A stretch of DNA of 7,053 nt from Devosia equisanguinis (GTDB lineage: Bacteria; Pseudomonadota; Alphaproteobacteria; Rhizobiales; Devosiaceae). The DNA lies in assembly GCA_945888565.1 (NCBI GenBank), contig CAMDAL010000217.1, forward strand, positions 1-7,053, given 5' to 3'. Position numbers and translations under genes: made by a program. The notes beneath the pieces are model-generated. The model was not told the DNA's origin. It was given only the letters and a program-made list of their open reading frames with translations, and ran no database searches. Positions within the stretch are counted from its first letter, which is position 1, and each line of letters starts with the position of its first letter. This document shows, in pieces, positions 1 through 6,786 of this stretch.

Positions 1-165
1 CAAAACCCCGATCGGCCGGCGAGGCGAGAGCCTCATAATTATTGCGGACTAACCGCGTCGGGGCCTGAAGCCTCGCCGGCCCCGCTTCACTGCGCCCGAA
101 AGGGGGCAGGTTCTTTGAAACAACCCGAGGCGGCGACGCCGGCGGGGGCGTCGGCACGTCCGGCC
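1..165. other. Non-coding left flank with an inverted repeat
   Basis: No convincing gene is visible here. A perfect 12-bp inverted repeat (arms 14-25 and 70-81, GGCCGGCGAGGC and its complement) encloses a 44-nt loop. The loop holds a smaller hairpin, GCGG at 44-47 with CCGC at 53-56. An alternative pairing of CCCCGA (6-11) with TCGGGG (58-63) is also possible. A short GC hairpin (94-97 with 104-107) followed by the T-rich stretch TTCTTT at 111-116 could end a rightward transcript entering from outside the window. The role is unknown; an intergenic REP-like element or a terminator is possible. Confidence 0.4.
134..153 (-). terminator. Candidate terminator hairpin after the acyltransferase-like gene
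   Basis: CGACGCC (134-140) pairs perfectly with GGCGTCG (147-153) around a 6-nt loop, 12 nt beyond the stop codon at 166-168 in the direction of transcription. The following leftward sequence contains only an interrupted T stretch (TTGTTT, about 10 nt on). An intrinsic terminator is therefore plausible but not textbook. Confidence 0.35.
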
Positions 166-1485
166 TTACGCGTCGGCGTGGCTGTCGGGCTTGCCATGCG
201 CCGGCAGGGACATCGTCTCGACGCGGTCGATCAGGGGCTCGATGGCACTGACCATCTCCATGTGCCGCGGCTCCATGGTGAAGTTCAGCGTCATGTACTC
301 GCGGCCGGGGCAGAAGGTGCAGATATTGGCGCCGGCGTGGAAGGCGCCGCAATAGATCGGCTCCATCATCCACTCGGTCACCGGGCCGAAGGTGCGGTGC
401 GGCGGCACCAGCGTCAGCACGGTGTCGGTGCGGCCCTGGAAGCGGCGGAAGCGCGGGCCATAGAGCCACGGCGCGACACGGTGCAGCGTGCGGTGCATCT
501 TGAACAGCGCCATCATCTGCACCGAGAAGACGGTGACGTCCTTGGCCTCGATCTCGTCGAGCACCCGGTCGACACCCTGCACATAGGCGACGAAATCCTC
601 GGTGAAGGGGAATTTCGCCATCAGCGCCCGGACGCGGAAAAAATCGTCGTCCGCCGCCGTCCGGTTGGTGTCGAGCATGGTGTAGGCCGCCGCGATCACC
701 TCGTCGTTGAACCGCCGGTCCTTGGCCGAGTGCAGCGCATAGGTGACGAGCGCGAAAAACAGCGAGCGCTGGCGCACGCCGAGCCGGTTCGACATCTTGC
801 GGATGCGGCTGCGCTGCAGCGCCAGGGTCTGGAACTCCCACGGCTTTTCCGGCGGCGACAGCAGATGCGCGAAGAACAGGTGGATCGACGCACCGAGCCC
901 AGCCGCCAGGGCGCCCTTGATCCGGGTGCCGAGCGCAACCTTGTTGTCCTTGTTGGACTGGATGCCGTGGTTGGCGGTCTGCGAGCGGGTCAGCAGCGCC
1001 GCATCCGACCCCTCGAGCACCGCGTGCGCGGCCCGCACCTGCATGATCGAGACGCGGCCCTCGCCGTCGGCCCCGCCGCGGCGGGTCGCCGCCATGAAGC
1101 GGAAGAGCGGCAGGTCAGGCGCGTCGAAGATGTCTTCGGACTTGCCCAGCCACTTGTCGGGGTAGCCGTCGAACTCATCGACGATCTCAACCGAGGTGAT
1201 GGCATCGAGCTGCGCTTCGGTGAAAGGATGGCCGGGACGGGCGCCGACGAAGCCGTGCGTCAGCTGCGGCGCCAGCGCCACAACCTGCCGCGCCAGATCC
1301 TTCAGCTTCGCCTTGTCGAACGTCTCCTTCGAAAAGGCGGTGAAGAAGATCGTGTCCTTGCCCTGGAAGAGGAACCACTGGAAGTCAGTGAACAGCGCCT
1401 GCGGGTCCTTCTGGACCGCAGCGAACGCGAGATCGAGCGACGCTGCATGGTCGCTGGCGAAGCTCAAGGACGAGAAACTCTTCAT
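166..1485 (-). CDS. WS/DGAT-like (condensation-fold) acyltransferase family protein
   Basis: Seen: a 439-residue protein with no signal peptide and no clear membrane span. Its order of elements resembles wax ester synthase/diacylglycerol acyltransferases (WSD1) and the wider condensation-domain fold. A 'D-LPLFRF' segment (about 124-130) precedes a strand ending in AHAVLEG (153-159), where this superfamily carries HHxxxDG. A helical segment (about 236-252) resembles the family stretch 'vtvNDvvLA..agAL'. The C-terminal half (355-405) resembles the WSD1 C-terminal domain. Known: these enzymes transfer acyl groups from acyl-CoA or carrier-bound thioesters to alcohols or amines, using the second His of the motif. 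That His (H154) is kept, while the first His is Ala and Asp is Glu. The substrate cannot be inferred, and a non-catalytic role is possible. Start: ATG at 1485 has GAGG 5 nt upstream; the frame is open to 1665, but conserved-looking sequence begins only after M1 (MKSFSSL). The gene diverges from the transporter pair. Confidence 0.6.
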   Translation of the reverse strand: MKSFSSLSFASDHAASLDLAFAAVQKDPQALFTDFQWFLFQGKDTIFFTAFSKETFDKAKLKDLARQVVALAPQLTHGFVGARPGHPFTEAQLDAITSVEIVDEFDGYPDKWLGKSEDIFDAPDLPLFRFMAATRRGGADGEGRVSIMQVRAAHAVLEGSDAALLTRSQTANHGIQSNKDNKVALGTRIKGALAAGLGASIHLFFAHLLSPPEKPWEFQTLALQRSRIRKMSNRLGVRQRSLFFALVTYALHSAKDRRFNDEVIAAAYTMLDTNRTAADDDFFRVRALMAKFPFTEDFVAYVQGVDRVLDEIEAKDVTVFSVQMMALFKMHRTLHRVAPWLYGPRFRRFQGRTDTVLTLVPPHRTFGPVTEWMMEPIYCGAFHAGANICTFCPGREYMTLNFTMEPRHMEMVSAIEPLIDRVETMSLPAHGKPDSHADA

Positions 1486-1717
1486 GCTAGCCTCGTGGCC
1501 ATTCGATTGGATTTGTCTGCAATAAGGCATGTCTTGGCGGTTCGGGCAACTTAAAGCACCGGCATGCCTAATTCCGGGGCGGCATGGCACTTCGCTGCCA
1601 CTGGTGCATTGCAACGAAGTCCAAAAGACCGGGTTGCGCTGCGTCGGACAATCGCCGTAAAGCAATCCGGTATCGTTTCAATCCTAACCATGCGTCCCCT
1701 TCGGGGCCGCCCCGCCC
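1486..1717. promoter_or_regulatory. Divergent control region between acyltransferase-like gene and transporters
   Basis: This 232-nt non-coding stretch must hold the promoters of both divergent units. Possible operator-like elements are: the 8-bp palindrome GGCATGCC (1561-1568); TGGCA-N6-TGCCA (1585-1600); an outer inverted repeat ACTTCG (1589-1594) with CGAAGT (1615-1620); and GGCATG three times in the same orientation (1526, 1561, 1581). A weak leftward promoter could be TTGCCC (minus strand, 1549-1544) and TTATTG (1525-1520), separated by 18 nt. No strong rightward -35/-10 pair was seen. No regulator gene lies in the window, so the cognate factor is unknown. Confidence 0.4.
1491..1494 (-). 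promoter_or_regulatory. Ribosome binding site of the acyltransferase-like gene
   Basis: GAGG lies 5 nt before the ATG at 1485-1483 on the minus strand. It selects this start over the in-frame ATG 15 codons further upstream (1530) and the far upstream end of the open frame at 1665. Confidence 0.6.
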
Positions 1718-3124
1718 TTGCGCATCATCCCGCTGATCCTGGCCGTCGCCCTGTTCATGGAGAACATGGATTCGACGGTCATCGCGACCTCTCTGCCGGC
1801 CATCGCGGCCGATATCGGGGCCGACCCCATATCGCTGAAGCTGGCGCTCACCGCTTATTTCGTGGCGCTCGCCATATTCATTCCGCTGTCGGGCTGGATG
1901 GCCGACCGGCTGGGCGCGCGCAACGTGTTCCGCTGGGCGATCCTGGTGTTCATGGCCGGCTCGATCTGCTGCGCCAACTCCTTCTCGCTCGAAACCTTCG
2001 TCGGCTCGCGGTTCCTGCAGGGCACCGGCGCCTCGATAATGACGCCGCTGGCCCGGCTGGTGCTGGTGCGCTCGACGCCGCGCAACGAGCTGGTGTCGGC
2101 CATGGCTTGGCTCACGCTGCCGGGTCTGATCGGCCCCCTCACCGGTCCGCCGGTGGGTGGTTTCCTCACTACCTACCTCACCTGGCACTGGATCTTTTGG
2201 ATCAACATCCCGATCGGCATTGCCGGCATCATCCTCAGCACCATCTACCTGCCCAAGATCGAGACCCGGACCCCGCGGCCCATCGATTTCCCGGGATTCA
2301 TACTGGCGGCCATCGCCTTCTCCGGCGTCATCTTCGGCCTGTCGGTCATCAGCCTGCCGGCGATCCCGATCGTCGCGGGCTTTGCCGCGCTCGGGGCCGG
2401 GGTGCTCGCCGGGGGCGTCTACCTGTGGCACTGCCGGCGTACGGAGCACCCGCTGCTCGACCCCAGCCTGTTCCGGCGCTATCCACTGTTCCGCTCGGCA
2501 GTGGTCGGGAGCTCGATCTTCCGCATCGGCGTGGGTGCGACCCCCTTCCTGCTGCCGCTGATGCTGCAGGTGGCGTTCGGGCTGACGCCGTTCGAGAGCG
2601 GGATGATCACGTTCATCGGGGCGCTGGGCGCCATGTTCAGCAAGGTCGTCGCCGAGAGGGTGTTCGCCGCCTTCGGCTTTCCCCGCGTGCTGATCGCGGC
2701 CAGCATCGCCGCCTGCCTCGCCCTGGCTGTCAACGGCTTCTTCACTCCGCAAACGCCCCACATCTTCCTCTACGCGACGCTGCTGGTCAGCGGCGTGCTG
2801 CGCTCGATCTTCTTCACCGGCGTCAATGCCCTCGGCTTCGCCGACGTCGACGAAAAGGACGCCAGCCAGGCGTCGGCGATCACCGTGGTCGGCCAGCAAC
2901 TCAGCGTCGCGTTCGGCGTGGCGGTGGCTGGTGGGGTGCTCGAGGCGAGTTCGCGGCTGACCGGCAGCGAACTATCGCTGGCCGATTTCCACATCGCATG
3001 GTTCGTGGTCGCCGGCGTCTCGCTGCTCTCGGCTATCCCGTTCCTGCGCCTGCCCAAGGATGCCGGCGCCGACGTGTCGGGCCACCGCGGTGCCATCACC
3101 AAGCCTGTCGAACCGGTCAGCTGA
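1718..3124 (+). CDS. DHA2-type MFS transporter, first tandem copy
   Basis: An inner-membrane drug:H+ antiporter-type major facilitator of the EmrB/QacA (DHA2, about 14-span) class; the substrate is unknown. Seen, in order: a TM1 motif with M-D-S-T around D18; motif A GWMADRLGAR (59-68) in the first cytoplasmic loop; motif B with R98, Q101, G102 and P110; motif C GLIGPLTGPPVGG (136-148) followed by a W-HWIFWINIP segment typical of DHA2; further hydrophobic spans run to about 443, then a short polar tail. The 468 residues match the family length. Start: TTG at 1718 is the only start codon between the in-frame stop (1685-1687) and TM1. It aligns with the fourth residue of the paralogue (LRIIPLIL against LRLTPLIL), but its Shine-Dalgarno is poor (GGGG 11 nt upstream). 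The ATG at 1690 is out of frame, so a single-base indel is possible. No HlyD/EmrA partner is nearby. Confidence 0.85.
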   Translation: MRIIPLILAVALFMENMDSTVIATSLPAIAADIGADPISLKLALTAYFVALAIFIPLSGWMADRLGARNVFRWAILVFMAGSICCANSFSLETFVGSRFLQGTGASIMTPLARLVLVRSTPRNELVSAMAWLTLPGLIGPLTGPPVGGFLTTYLTWHWIFWINIPIGIAGIILSTIYLPKIETRTPRPIDFPGFILAAIAFSGVIFGLSVISLPAIPIVAGFAALGAGVLAGGVYLWHCRRTEHPLLDPSLFRRYPLFRSAVVGSSIFRIGVGATPFLLPLMLQVAFGLTPFESGMITFIGALGAMFSKVVAERVFAAFGFPRVLIAASIAACLALAVNGFFTPQTPHIFLYATLLVSGVLRSIFFTGVNALGFADVDEKDASQASAITVVGQQLSVAFGVAVAGGVLEASSRLTGSELSLADFHIAWFVVAGVSLLSAIPFLRLPKDAGADVSGHRGAITKPVEPVS

Positions 3125-3129
3125 TCCAG

Positions 3130-4524
3130 ATGTCCTCGCTCCGCCTCACCCCGCTGATCCTCGCCGTCGCCCTGTTCATGGAGAACATGGACTCGACCGT
3201 CATCGCCACCTCGCTCGCGGCGATCGCCAGCGACATCGGCACCGAGCCGATCGCGCTGAAGCTGGCGCTCACCACCTACATGGTGGCACTCGCCATCTTC
3301 ATCCCGATCTCGAGTTGGATGGCCGACAAGTATGGCGCCAAGACCGTGTTCCGCTGGGCGATCGTGGTGTTCATCATCGGCTCGGTGGCCTGCGCGGCGT
3401 CGGATTCGCTGCTCACCTTCGTCCTGAGCCGCTTCCTGCAGGGCATGGGCGGTGCGATGATGACGCCCGTGGCCCGCCTCGTGCTGGTGCGGGTGACGCC
3501 ACGCAACCAGCTTGTTGACGCAATGGCGTGGCTCTCCATTCCAGGCCTCGTCGGCCCGATCCTCGGGCCGCCGATCGGCGGCTTCATCACCACCTTTGCC
3601 AGCTGGCACTGGATCTTCCTGATCAACGTGCCGATCGGTTTCCTTGGCGTGCTCGCCGTCAACAAGTACCTGCCCGAATGGGAGCGCAACGAACCCCGGA
3701 AGCTGGACTTCACCGGCTTCCTGCTCGCCGGGATCTGCTTTGCCGGGCTGGTGTTCGGCGTTTCCGTGCTGACCCTCCCTGCCCTGCCCGCCGCCTTCGG
3801 CTATGGCTCGATGCTGCTCGGGGTGGTGGCGGCGGTTGCGTACTGGTTCCACTTCAAGCGCACCGAGTATCCGATCCTCGACCTGCGGCTGTTCCGGCAG
3901 CCGCTGTTCCGGCTGACGATGATCGGTGGCACGGTGTTCCGCCTCGGCACCGGCGCAATGCCCTTCCTGTTTCCGCTGATGCTGCAGCTCGCCTTCGGCC
4001 TCAGCCCCTTCGAAACCGGCATGGTGACCTTCGCCTCGGCGGTCGGCGCCTTCGCGATGAAGTTCGTGGCCGAGCGGATCATTGCGCGCATCGGCTTCCG
4101 CTCGGCGCTGATCCTGTCTTGCACCATCATCGCAGCGGGCGTCCTCGCCATGGGCATCTACTCGCCCGGCACGCCCGGCCCGATCATGATGAGCTTCCTC
4201 GTCATCACCGGCTTTTTCCAGTCGCTGTTCTGGACCACCACCAACGCCTTCATCTTCGCCGACGTGGCCGACAAGGATGCGGGCCAGGCGAACGTCATCG
4301 GCCAGGTAAGCGTGCAGCTGTCGCTTGCCTTCGGGGTGGCGCTCGGCGGCGGCGCGCTCGAAGGCTTCCGGCTTTTGCACGGCGGCGAGCCGCTGCTGGC
4401 CGATTTCCACTGGGCGTTCTGGATGATGGCCGCCATCACCCTCGCCTCGGCGCTGATCTTCCTCCGCCTGCCGAAGTTCGCCAGCATGAACAGCCACCGC
4501 ACGCAAGGCGAAGCGGCGGAGTAG
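3130..4524 (+). CDS. DHA2-type MFS transporter, second tandem copy
   Basis: A 464-residue inner-membrane transporter of the same DHA2 (EmrB/QacA-like) subfamily as the preceding gene, and clearly its paralogue. The first spans are almost identical (PLILAVALFMENMDST in both) and alignment holds to the C-terminus (FLRLPK in both). Motifs: D21 in TM1; motif A as SSWMADKYGAK (61-71), where the usual leading Gly is Ser; motif B around R101, Q104, G105 and P113; motif C GLVGPILGPPIGG (139-151), then W-HWIFLINVPIG. The ATG lies 5 nt after the stop of the first copy with no good Shine-Dalgarno, which suggests translational coupling in one operon. The pair may act on related substrates or even associate, but that is inference. 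The TAG stop abuts the convergent rlmE stop directly. Confidence 0.9.
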   Translation: MSSLRLTPLILAVALFMENMDSTVIATSLAAIASDIGTEPIALKLALTTYMVALAIFIPISSWMADKYGAKTVFRWAIVVFIIGSVACAASDSLLTFVLSRFLQGMGGAMMTPVARLVLVRVTPRNQLVDAMAWLSIPGLVGPILGPPIGGFITTFASWHWIFLINVPIGFLGVLAVNKYLPEWERNEPRKLDFTGFLLAGICFAGLVFGVSVLTLPALPAAFGYGSMLLGVVAAVAYWFHFKRTEYPILDLRLFRQPLFRLTMIGGTVFRLGTGAMPFLFPLMLQLAFGLSPFETGMVTFASAVGAFAMKFVAERIIARIGFRSALILSCTIIAAGVLAMGIYSPGTPGPIMMSFLVITGFFQSLFWTTTNAFIFADVADKDAGQANVIGQVSVQLSLAFGVALGGGALEGFRLLHGGEPLLADFHWAFWMMAAITLASALIFLRLPKFASMNSHRTQGEAAE

Positions 4525-5250
4525 CTATTCGCGGTCGGGCGGGCGGTTGCCTTTGAAGCCGCGGGCCAGCAGATAGGTCTCGGCGGATTCGGCGCGGCTC
4601 GCCTTGGGCTTGGCATGGATGGTGGTGTCGAAGTGCTGCTTCAGCATGGCGAGCAGTTCATGCTCGGTCCCGCCCTTGAACACCTTGGTCACAAAGGTAC
4701 CGCCAGGCGCCAGCACACGGATGGCGAAGTCGGCCGCCAGCTCGACCAGTTGCATGATCCGGATATGGTCGGTCGCCCGGTGGCCGGTTGTTGGCGCTGC
4801 CATGTCGGACAGGACCACGTTCACCTGATGCCCGCCCATCGCGTCGATCAGCGCCTGCGGGGCGTCGGCGTCGTTGAAATCCTTCTTGAGGATGATGACG
4901 CCGTCGAGCGGATCCACATCGAGATAGTCGATGCCGACGATCAGCGGGTTGGCATTGGTTGACCCCACGATCGGTGCCGCCACCTGCGACCAGCCGCCCG
5001 GTGCAATCCCCAGGTCGACGATACGCTGCCCCTTCTTGAACAGATGATAGCGCTCGTTGAGTTCCATGATCTTGAACGCGGCGCGCGACCGGTAGCCCTC
5101 GGCCCGGGCCCGCGCCACATAAGGATCGTTGAGCTGCCGCTGCAGCCACAGCGTCGAGCCGATCTTCCGACCCTTGGCGGTCTTCACCCGCACCTTGAGA
5201 TCAGTGCCGGAACGCCGGCCGACCCCCTGTCCCGTGCCTTTTACCTTCAC
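4525..5250 (-). CDS. rlmE: 23S rRNA (uridine-2552-2'-O)-methyltransferase RlmE
   Basis: Known role: RlmE (FtsJ/RrmJ) uses S-adenosylmethionine to methylate the 2'-OH of U2552 in the A-loop of 23S rRNA, a late step in 50S subunit maturation in the cytoplasm. Seen: the catalytic K-D-K-E tetrad at K60 ([11 protein letters not shown]), D149 ([12 protein letters not shown]), K189 (FVTKVFKGG) and E224 (SRAESAETY), and the SAM-binding loop [15 protein letters not shown] (77-91). At 241 residues it is about 30 longer than the E. coli enzyme, mostly through a basic N-terminal extension (residues 1-30) that may contact rRNA, as is common in alphaproteobacteria. Start: GTG at 5250, with GGAAAGGG 6 nt upstream. 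It lies 2 nt after the ppx stop, so the two genes are co-transcribed. Its stop is flush with that of the convergent transporter gene. Confidence 0.96.
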   Translation of the reverse strand: MKVKGTGQGVGRRSGTDLKVRVKTAKGRKIGSTLWLQRQLNDPYVARARAEGYRSRAAFKIMELNERYHLFKKGQRIVDLGIAPGGWSQVAAPIVGSTNANPLIVGIDYLDVDPLDGVIILKKDFNDADAPQALIDAMGGHQVNVVLSDMAAPTTGHRATDHIRIMQLVELAADFAIRVLAPGGTFVTKVFKGGTEHELLAMLKQHFDTTIHAKPKASRAESAETYLLARGFKGNRPPDRE

Positions 5251-5252
5251 GG

Positions 5253-6431
5253 TCAGCCCTTTCCGCCGCGGCCGGCGCGCTCGGCGCGGTCCGCATCGAT
5301 CAATGAAATGAGAATGCCCTCACGGAGGCCGCGATCGGCGACCCTCACCCGCTCGGTCGGCCATTCACGGCGAATGGCCTCGAAAATGGCGCAGCCGGGC
5401 AGCACCAGGTCGGCGCGGTCCCGGCCGATGCAGGGATGGGCGACGCGGCGGTCGAAGGTCATGCCGAGCAGCGCCGACATCGTCGCATCGATTTCCTCGC
5501 GCTTCATCCACAGGCCATCGACCTTCTGCCGCTCGTAGCGCTCGAGCCCGAGGTGCAGGCCGGCGAGCGTGGTGACGGTGCCCGAGGTGCCGATCAGGTG
5601 CACCGGATGCTCGGCTATCATCTGCCGCAACTTCTCGCGGCCGCGGAACTGTCGCAGGTGCCCGGCGACAAAGGCCACCATCGCCTCGAACGAATCCGGC
5701 GTCACGTCGACGCCGCCGAATTTTTCGGCGATCGACACGACACCCACCGGCAACGACTGCCAGGAGCGGATCGAGGCCGCCATGCGCCCGGTACGCCGCG
5801 GCCGGCCCCCGCGAAAGTCGAGCCAGGCAAGCTCCGACGAGCCGCCGCCGATGTCGAACATCAGGGCGCCGGAGGAGCTCTCCTCGATCAGGTCGGCACA
5901 GCCGGTGACGGCCAGCGAGGCCTCGGTCTGACGGTCGACGATCTCCAGCTTCAGCCCGAGGTCGCGCTCTACCCGGGCGATGAACTCCTCGCCGTTCGCG
6001 GCGGCGCGGCACGCTTCGGTGGCGATCAGCCGCATCCGGGTCGGCTCATGCTCGCGCAGCTTGTTGCGGCAGAGGCGCAGCGCCTCCATCGTCCGCTCCA
6101 TCGCCGCGTCGGACAGGCGGCCGGTGGTCGACAGTCCCTCCCCCAGCCGGACGATGCGGGTGAAGCCATCGAGCACGCGAAAGCTCGACTCGTGCGGCCG
6201 GGCGATCAGCAGGCGACAATTGTTGGTGCCAAGGTCCAGCGCCGCATAAAGCGGGCCACGCGACCGGCGCGGGGGATTTCCAGCGGGGTAGGTCCGCCGC
6301 TCCGACCCGCCTGATTCCGGTTGCCCCCCGGCCCTTGCGGTCTTCTGGGCCGGGCCTTGGCCCTGCCCGTCACGGTGCCGCTCGACCCCATCGGGCTCGG
6401 ATACGGCGGCGGACCGATCGGAATCGGTCAA
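5253..6431 (-). CDS. ppx: Ppx/GppA family phosphatase (exopolyphosphatase or pppGpp phosphatase)
   Basis: Known role: this ASKHA-fold family removes terminal phosphate from polyphosphate and/or converts pppGpp to ppGpp; sequence alone does not say which. Seen in the 392-residue product: phosphate-binding loop 1 [16 protein letters not shown] (62-77); the conserved [11 protein letters not shown] segment (136-146); RQTEASL (168-174), matching the family's EEA-L region; loop 2 DIGGGSSEL (193-201); [11 protein letters not shown] (281-291); and the ending [16 protein letters not shown], characteristic of the Ppx-GppA domain end. The HD-like C-terminal domain of the ~510-residue E. coli Ppx is absent, giving the short form. 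The first ~60 residues are polar, Gly/Arg-rich and probably disordered. Start: TTG at 6431 is the only usable in-frame start before the domain; an in-frame stop sits 6 nt upstream (6437-6435), and GGAG lies 7 nt before TTG. It is the first gene of an operon with rlmE. Confidence 0.93.
   Translation of the reverse strand: MTDSDRSAAVSEPDGVERHRDGQGQGPAQKTARAGGQPESGGSERRTYPAGNPPRRSRGPLYAALDLGTNNCRLLIARPHESSFRVLDGFTRIVRLGEGLSTTGRLSDAAMERTMEALRLCRNKLREHEPTRMRLIATEACRAAANGEEFIARVERDLGLKLEIVDRQTEASLAVTGCADLIEESSSGALMFDIGGGSSELAWLDFRGGRPRRTGRMAASIRSWQSLPVGVVSIAEKFGGVDVTPDSFEAMVAFVAGHLRQFRGREKLRQMIAEHPVHLIGTSGTVTTLAGLHLGLERYERQKVDGLWMKREEIDATMSALLGMTFDRRVAHPCIGRDRADLVLPGCAIFEAIRREWPTERVRVADRGLREGILISLIDADRAERAGRGGKG
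5257..5264 (-). promoter_or_regulatory. Ribosome binding site of rlmE inside ppx
   Basis: GGAAAGGG on the minus strand lies in the last codons of the upstream phosphatase gene, 6 nt before the GTG start of rlmE. It supports the GTG start and suggests that rlmE translation is coupled to termination of the upstream gene. Confidence 0.6.
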
Positions 6432-6519
6432 CCTTCAACTCCATCTCCCGCGCGGTCGCACCTGCCGGCCTCGGCCGGGGGCGCCCGCAAACGGGTCTAT
6501 TTCAGTTGAGGTTGAAGGT
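6431..6519 (-). promoter_or_regulatory. Potential leader stem-loop over the ppx start site
   Basis: ACCTTCAAC (6431-6439) and GTTGAAGGT (6511-6519) form a perfect 9-bp inverted repeat. In the leftward ppx transcript the second arm ends on the first base of the UUG start codon and overlaps the last base of GGAG. The enclosed 71 nt can itself fold: CCCG/CGGG with loop CAAA (6484-6495), and CCGGCC with GGCCGG (6465-6478). Pairing could reduce ppx initiation. No riboswitch class was recognised. Confidence 0.3.
6439..6442 (-). promoter_or_regulatory. Ribosome binding site selecting the ppx TTG start
   Basis: GGAG on the minus strand lies 7 nt before the TTG at 6431-6429. A nearby ATG (6444-6442) is in a different frame. 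Together with the in-frame stop at 6437-6435, this makes TTG the likely ppx start. Confidence 0.5.
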
Positions 6520-6708
6520 AGAGGAAGGCAGCGGCAAGCGCAACGCCACAATTGGCCCGCGCCCTCCCTCGGATGCGGCGCAGCTTGAGCGGCCGGCAGA
6601 ACGCGCCAGAGCAGCGTTTCAGCTCCGTCGCATCCCCCATCAGGCATGCCGTCGCTGCGAAAGGTCGCCGCTGGACAAATATCCTTGGCCCAACCGTCAC
6701 AAGAGGTG

Positions 6709-6737
6709 TTGATCCCGCCGAAGTTTGTCGCTAGAAG
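6709..6737 (+). promoter_or_regulatory. Candidate promoter of tRNA-Gln
   Basis: TTGATC (6709-6714) and TAGAAG (6732-6737) are separated by 17 nt and match the sigma-70 consensus at 4 of 6 positions each. The -10 ends about 50 nt before the tRNA, a normal distance for a tRNA leader. It is a visual match only. Confidence 0.35.
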
Positions 6738-6786
6738 GCGCACCGAACGCGATGAGCCACGGCTACCGCGTTTCCAGGCCAGCGCT

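Larger units (their letters stand above)
6432..6786. other. Intergenic region between ppx and tRNA-Gln
   Basis: These 355 nt contain only short open frames of atypical composition and no recognisable protein. They should hold the leftward ppx-rlmE promoter, but no good -35/-10 pair could be identified for it; the rightward tRNA promoter candidate is listed separately. The ppx-proximal part contains the leader inverted repeat and small GC hairpins. Confidence 0.5.

Noticed and set aside
115..1554. Long plus-strand open frame opposite the acyltransferase-like gene
   Set aside because: It is antisense to a gene with family-like motifs and a good ribosome binding site. Its product is Arg/His/Glu-rich and low in complexity, typical of antisense frames in GC-rich genes.
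1486..1665. N-terminal extension of the acyltransferase-like gene to 1665
   Set aside because: The extra 60 residues look non-coding (Cys/Pro/Arg-rich), and the ATG at 1485 has a well-placed GAGG.
1568..4506. Long minus-strand frames (1568-2899 and 2770-4506) opposite the transporters
   Set aside because: They are antisense shadows: charged, low-complexity products with no motif, opposite two genes with clear MFS motifs.
1564..4524. A single 986-codon plus-strand frame spanning both transporters
   Set aside because: It is out of frame through the first transporter, where the product is Arg/Pro/His-rich nonsense, and in frame only for the second. No slippery site for programmed frameshifting was seen between them.
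5436..6314. Plus-strand frame opposite ppx
   Set aside because: Antisense to a confidently identified Ppx/GppA domain; the product shows no motif.
6497..6743. Short minus-strand frames (6497-6700 and 6435-6743) between the tRNA and ppx
   Set aside because: Poor starts, Cys/Arg-rich products and no recognisable similarity. They could only be revived by conservation evidence.
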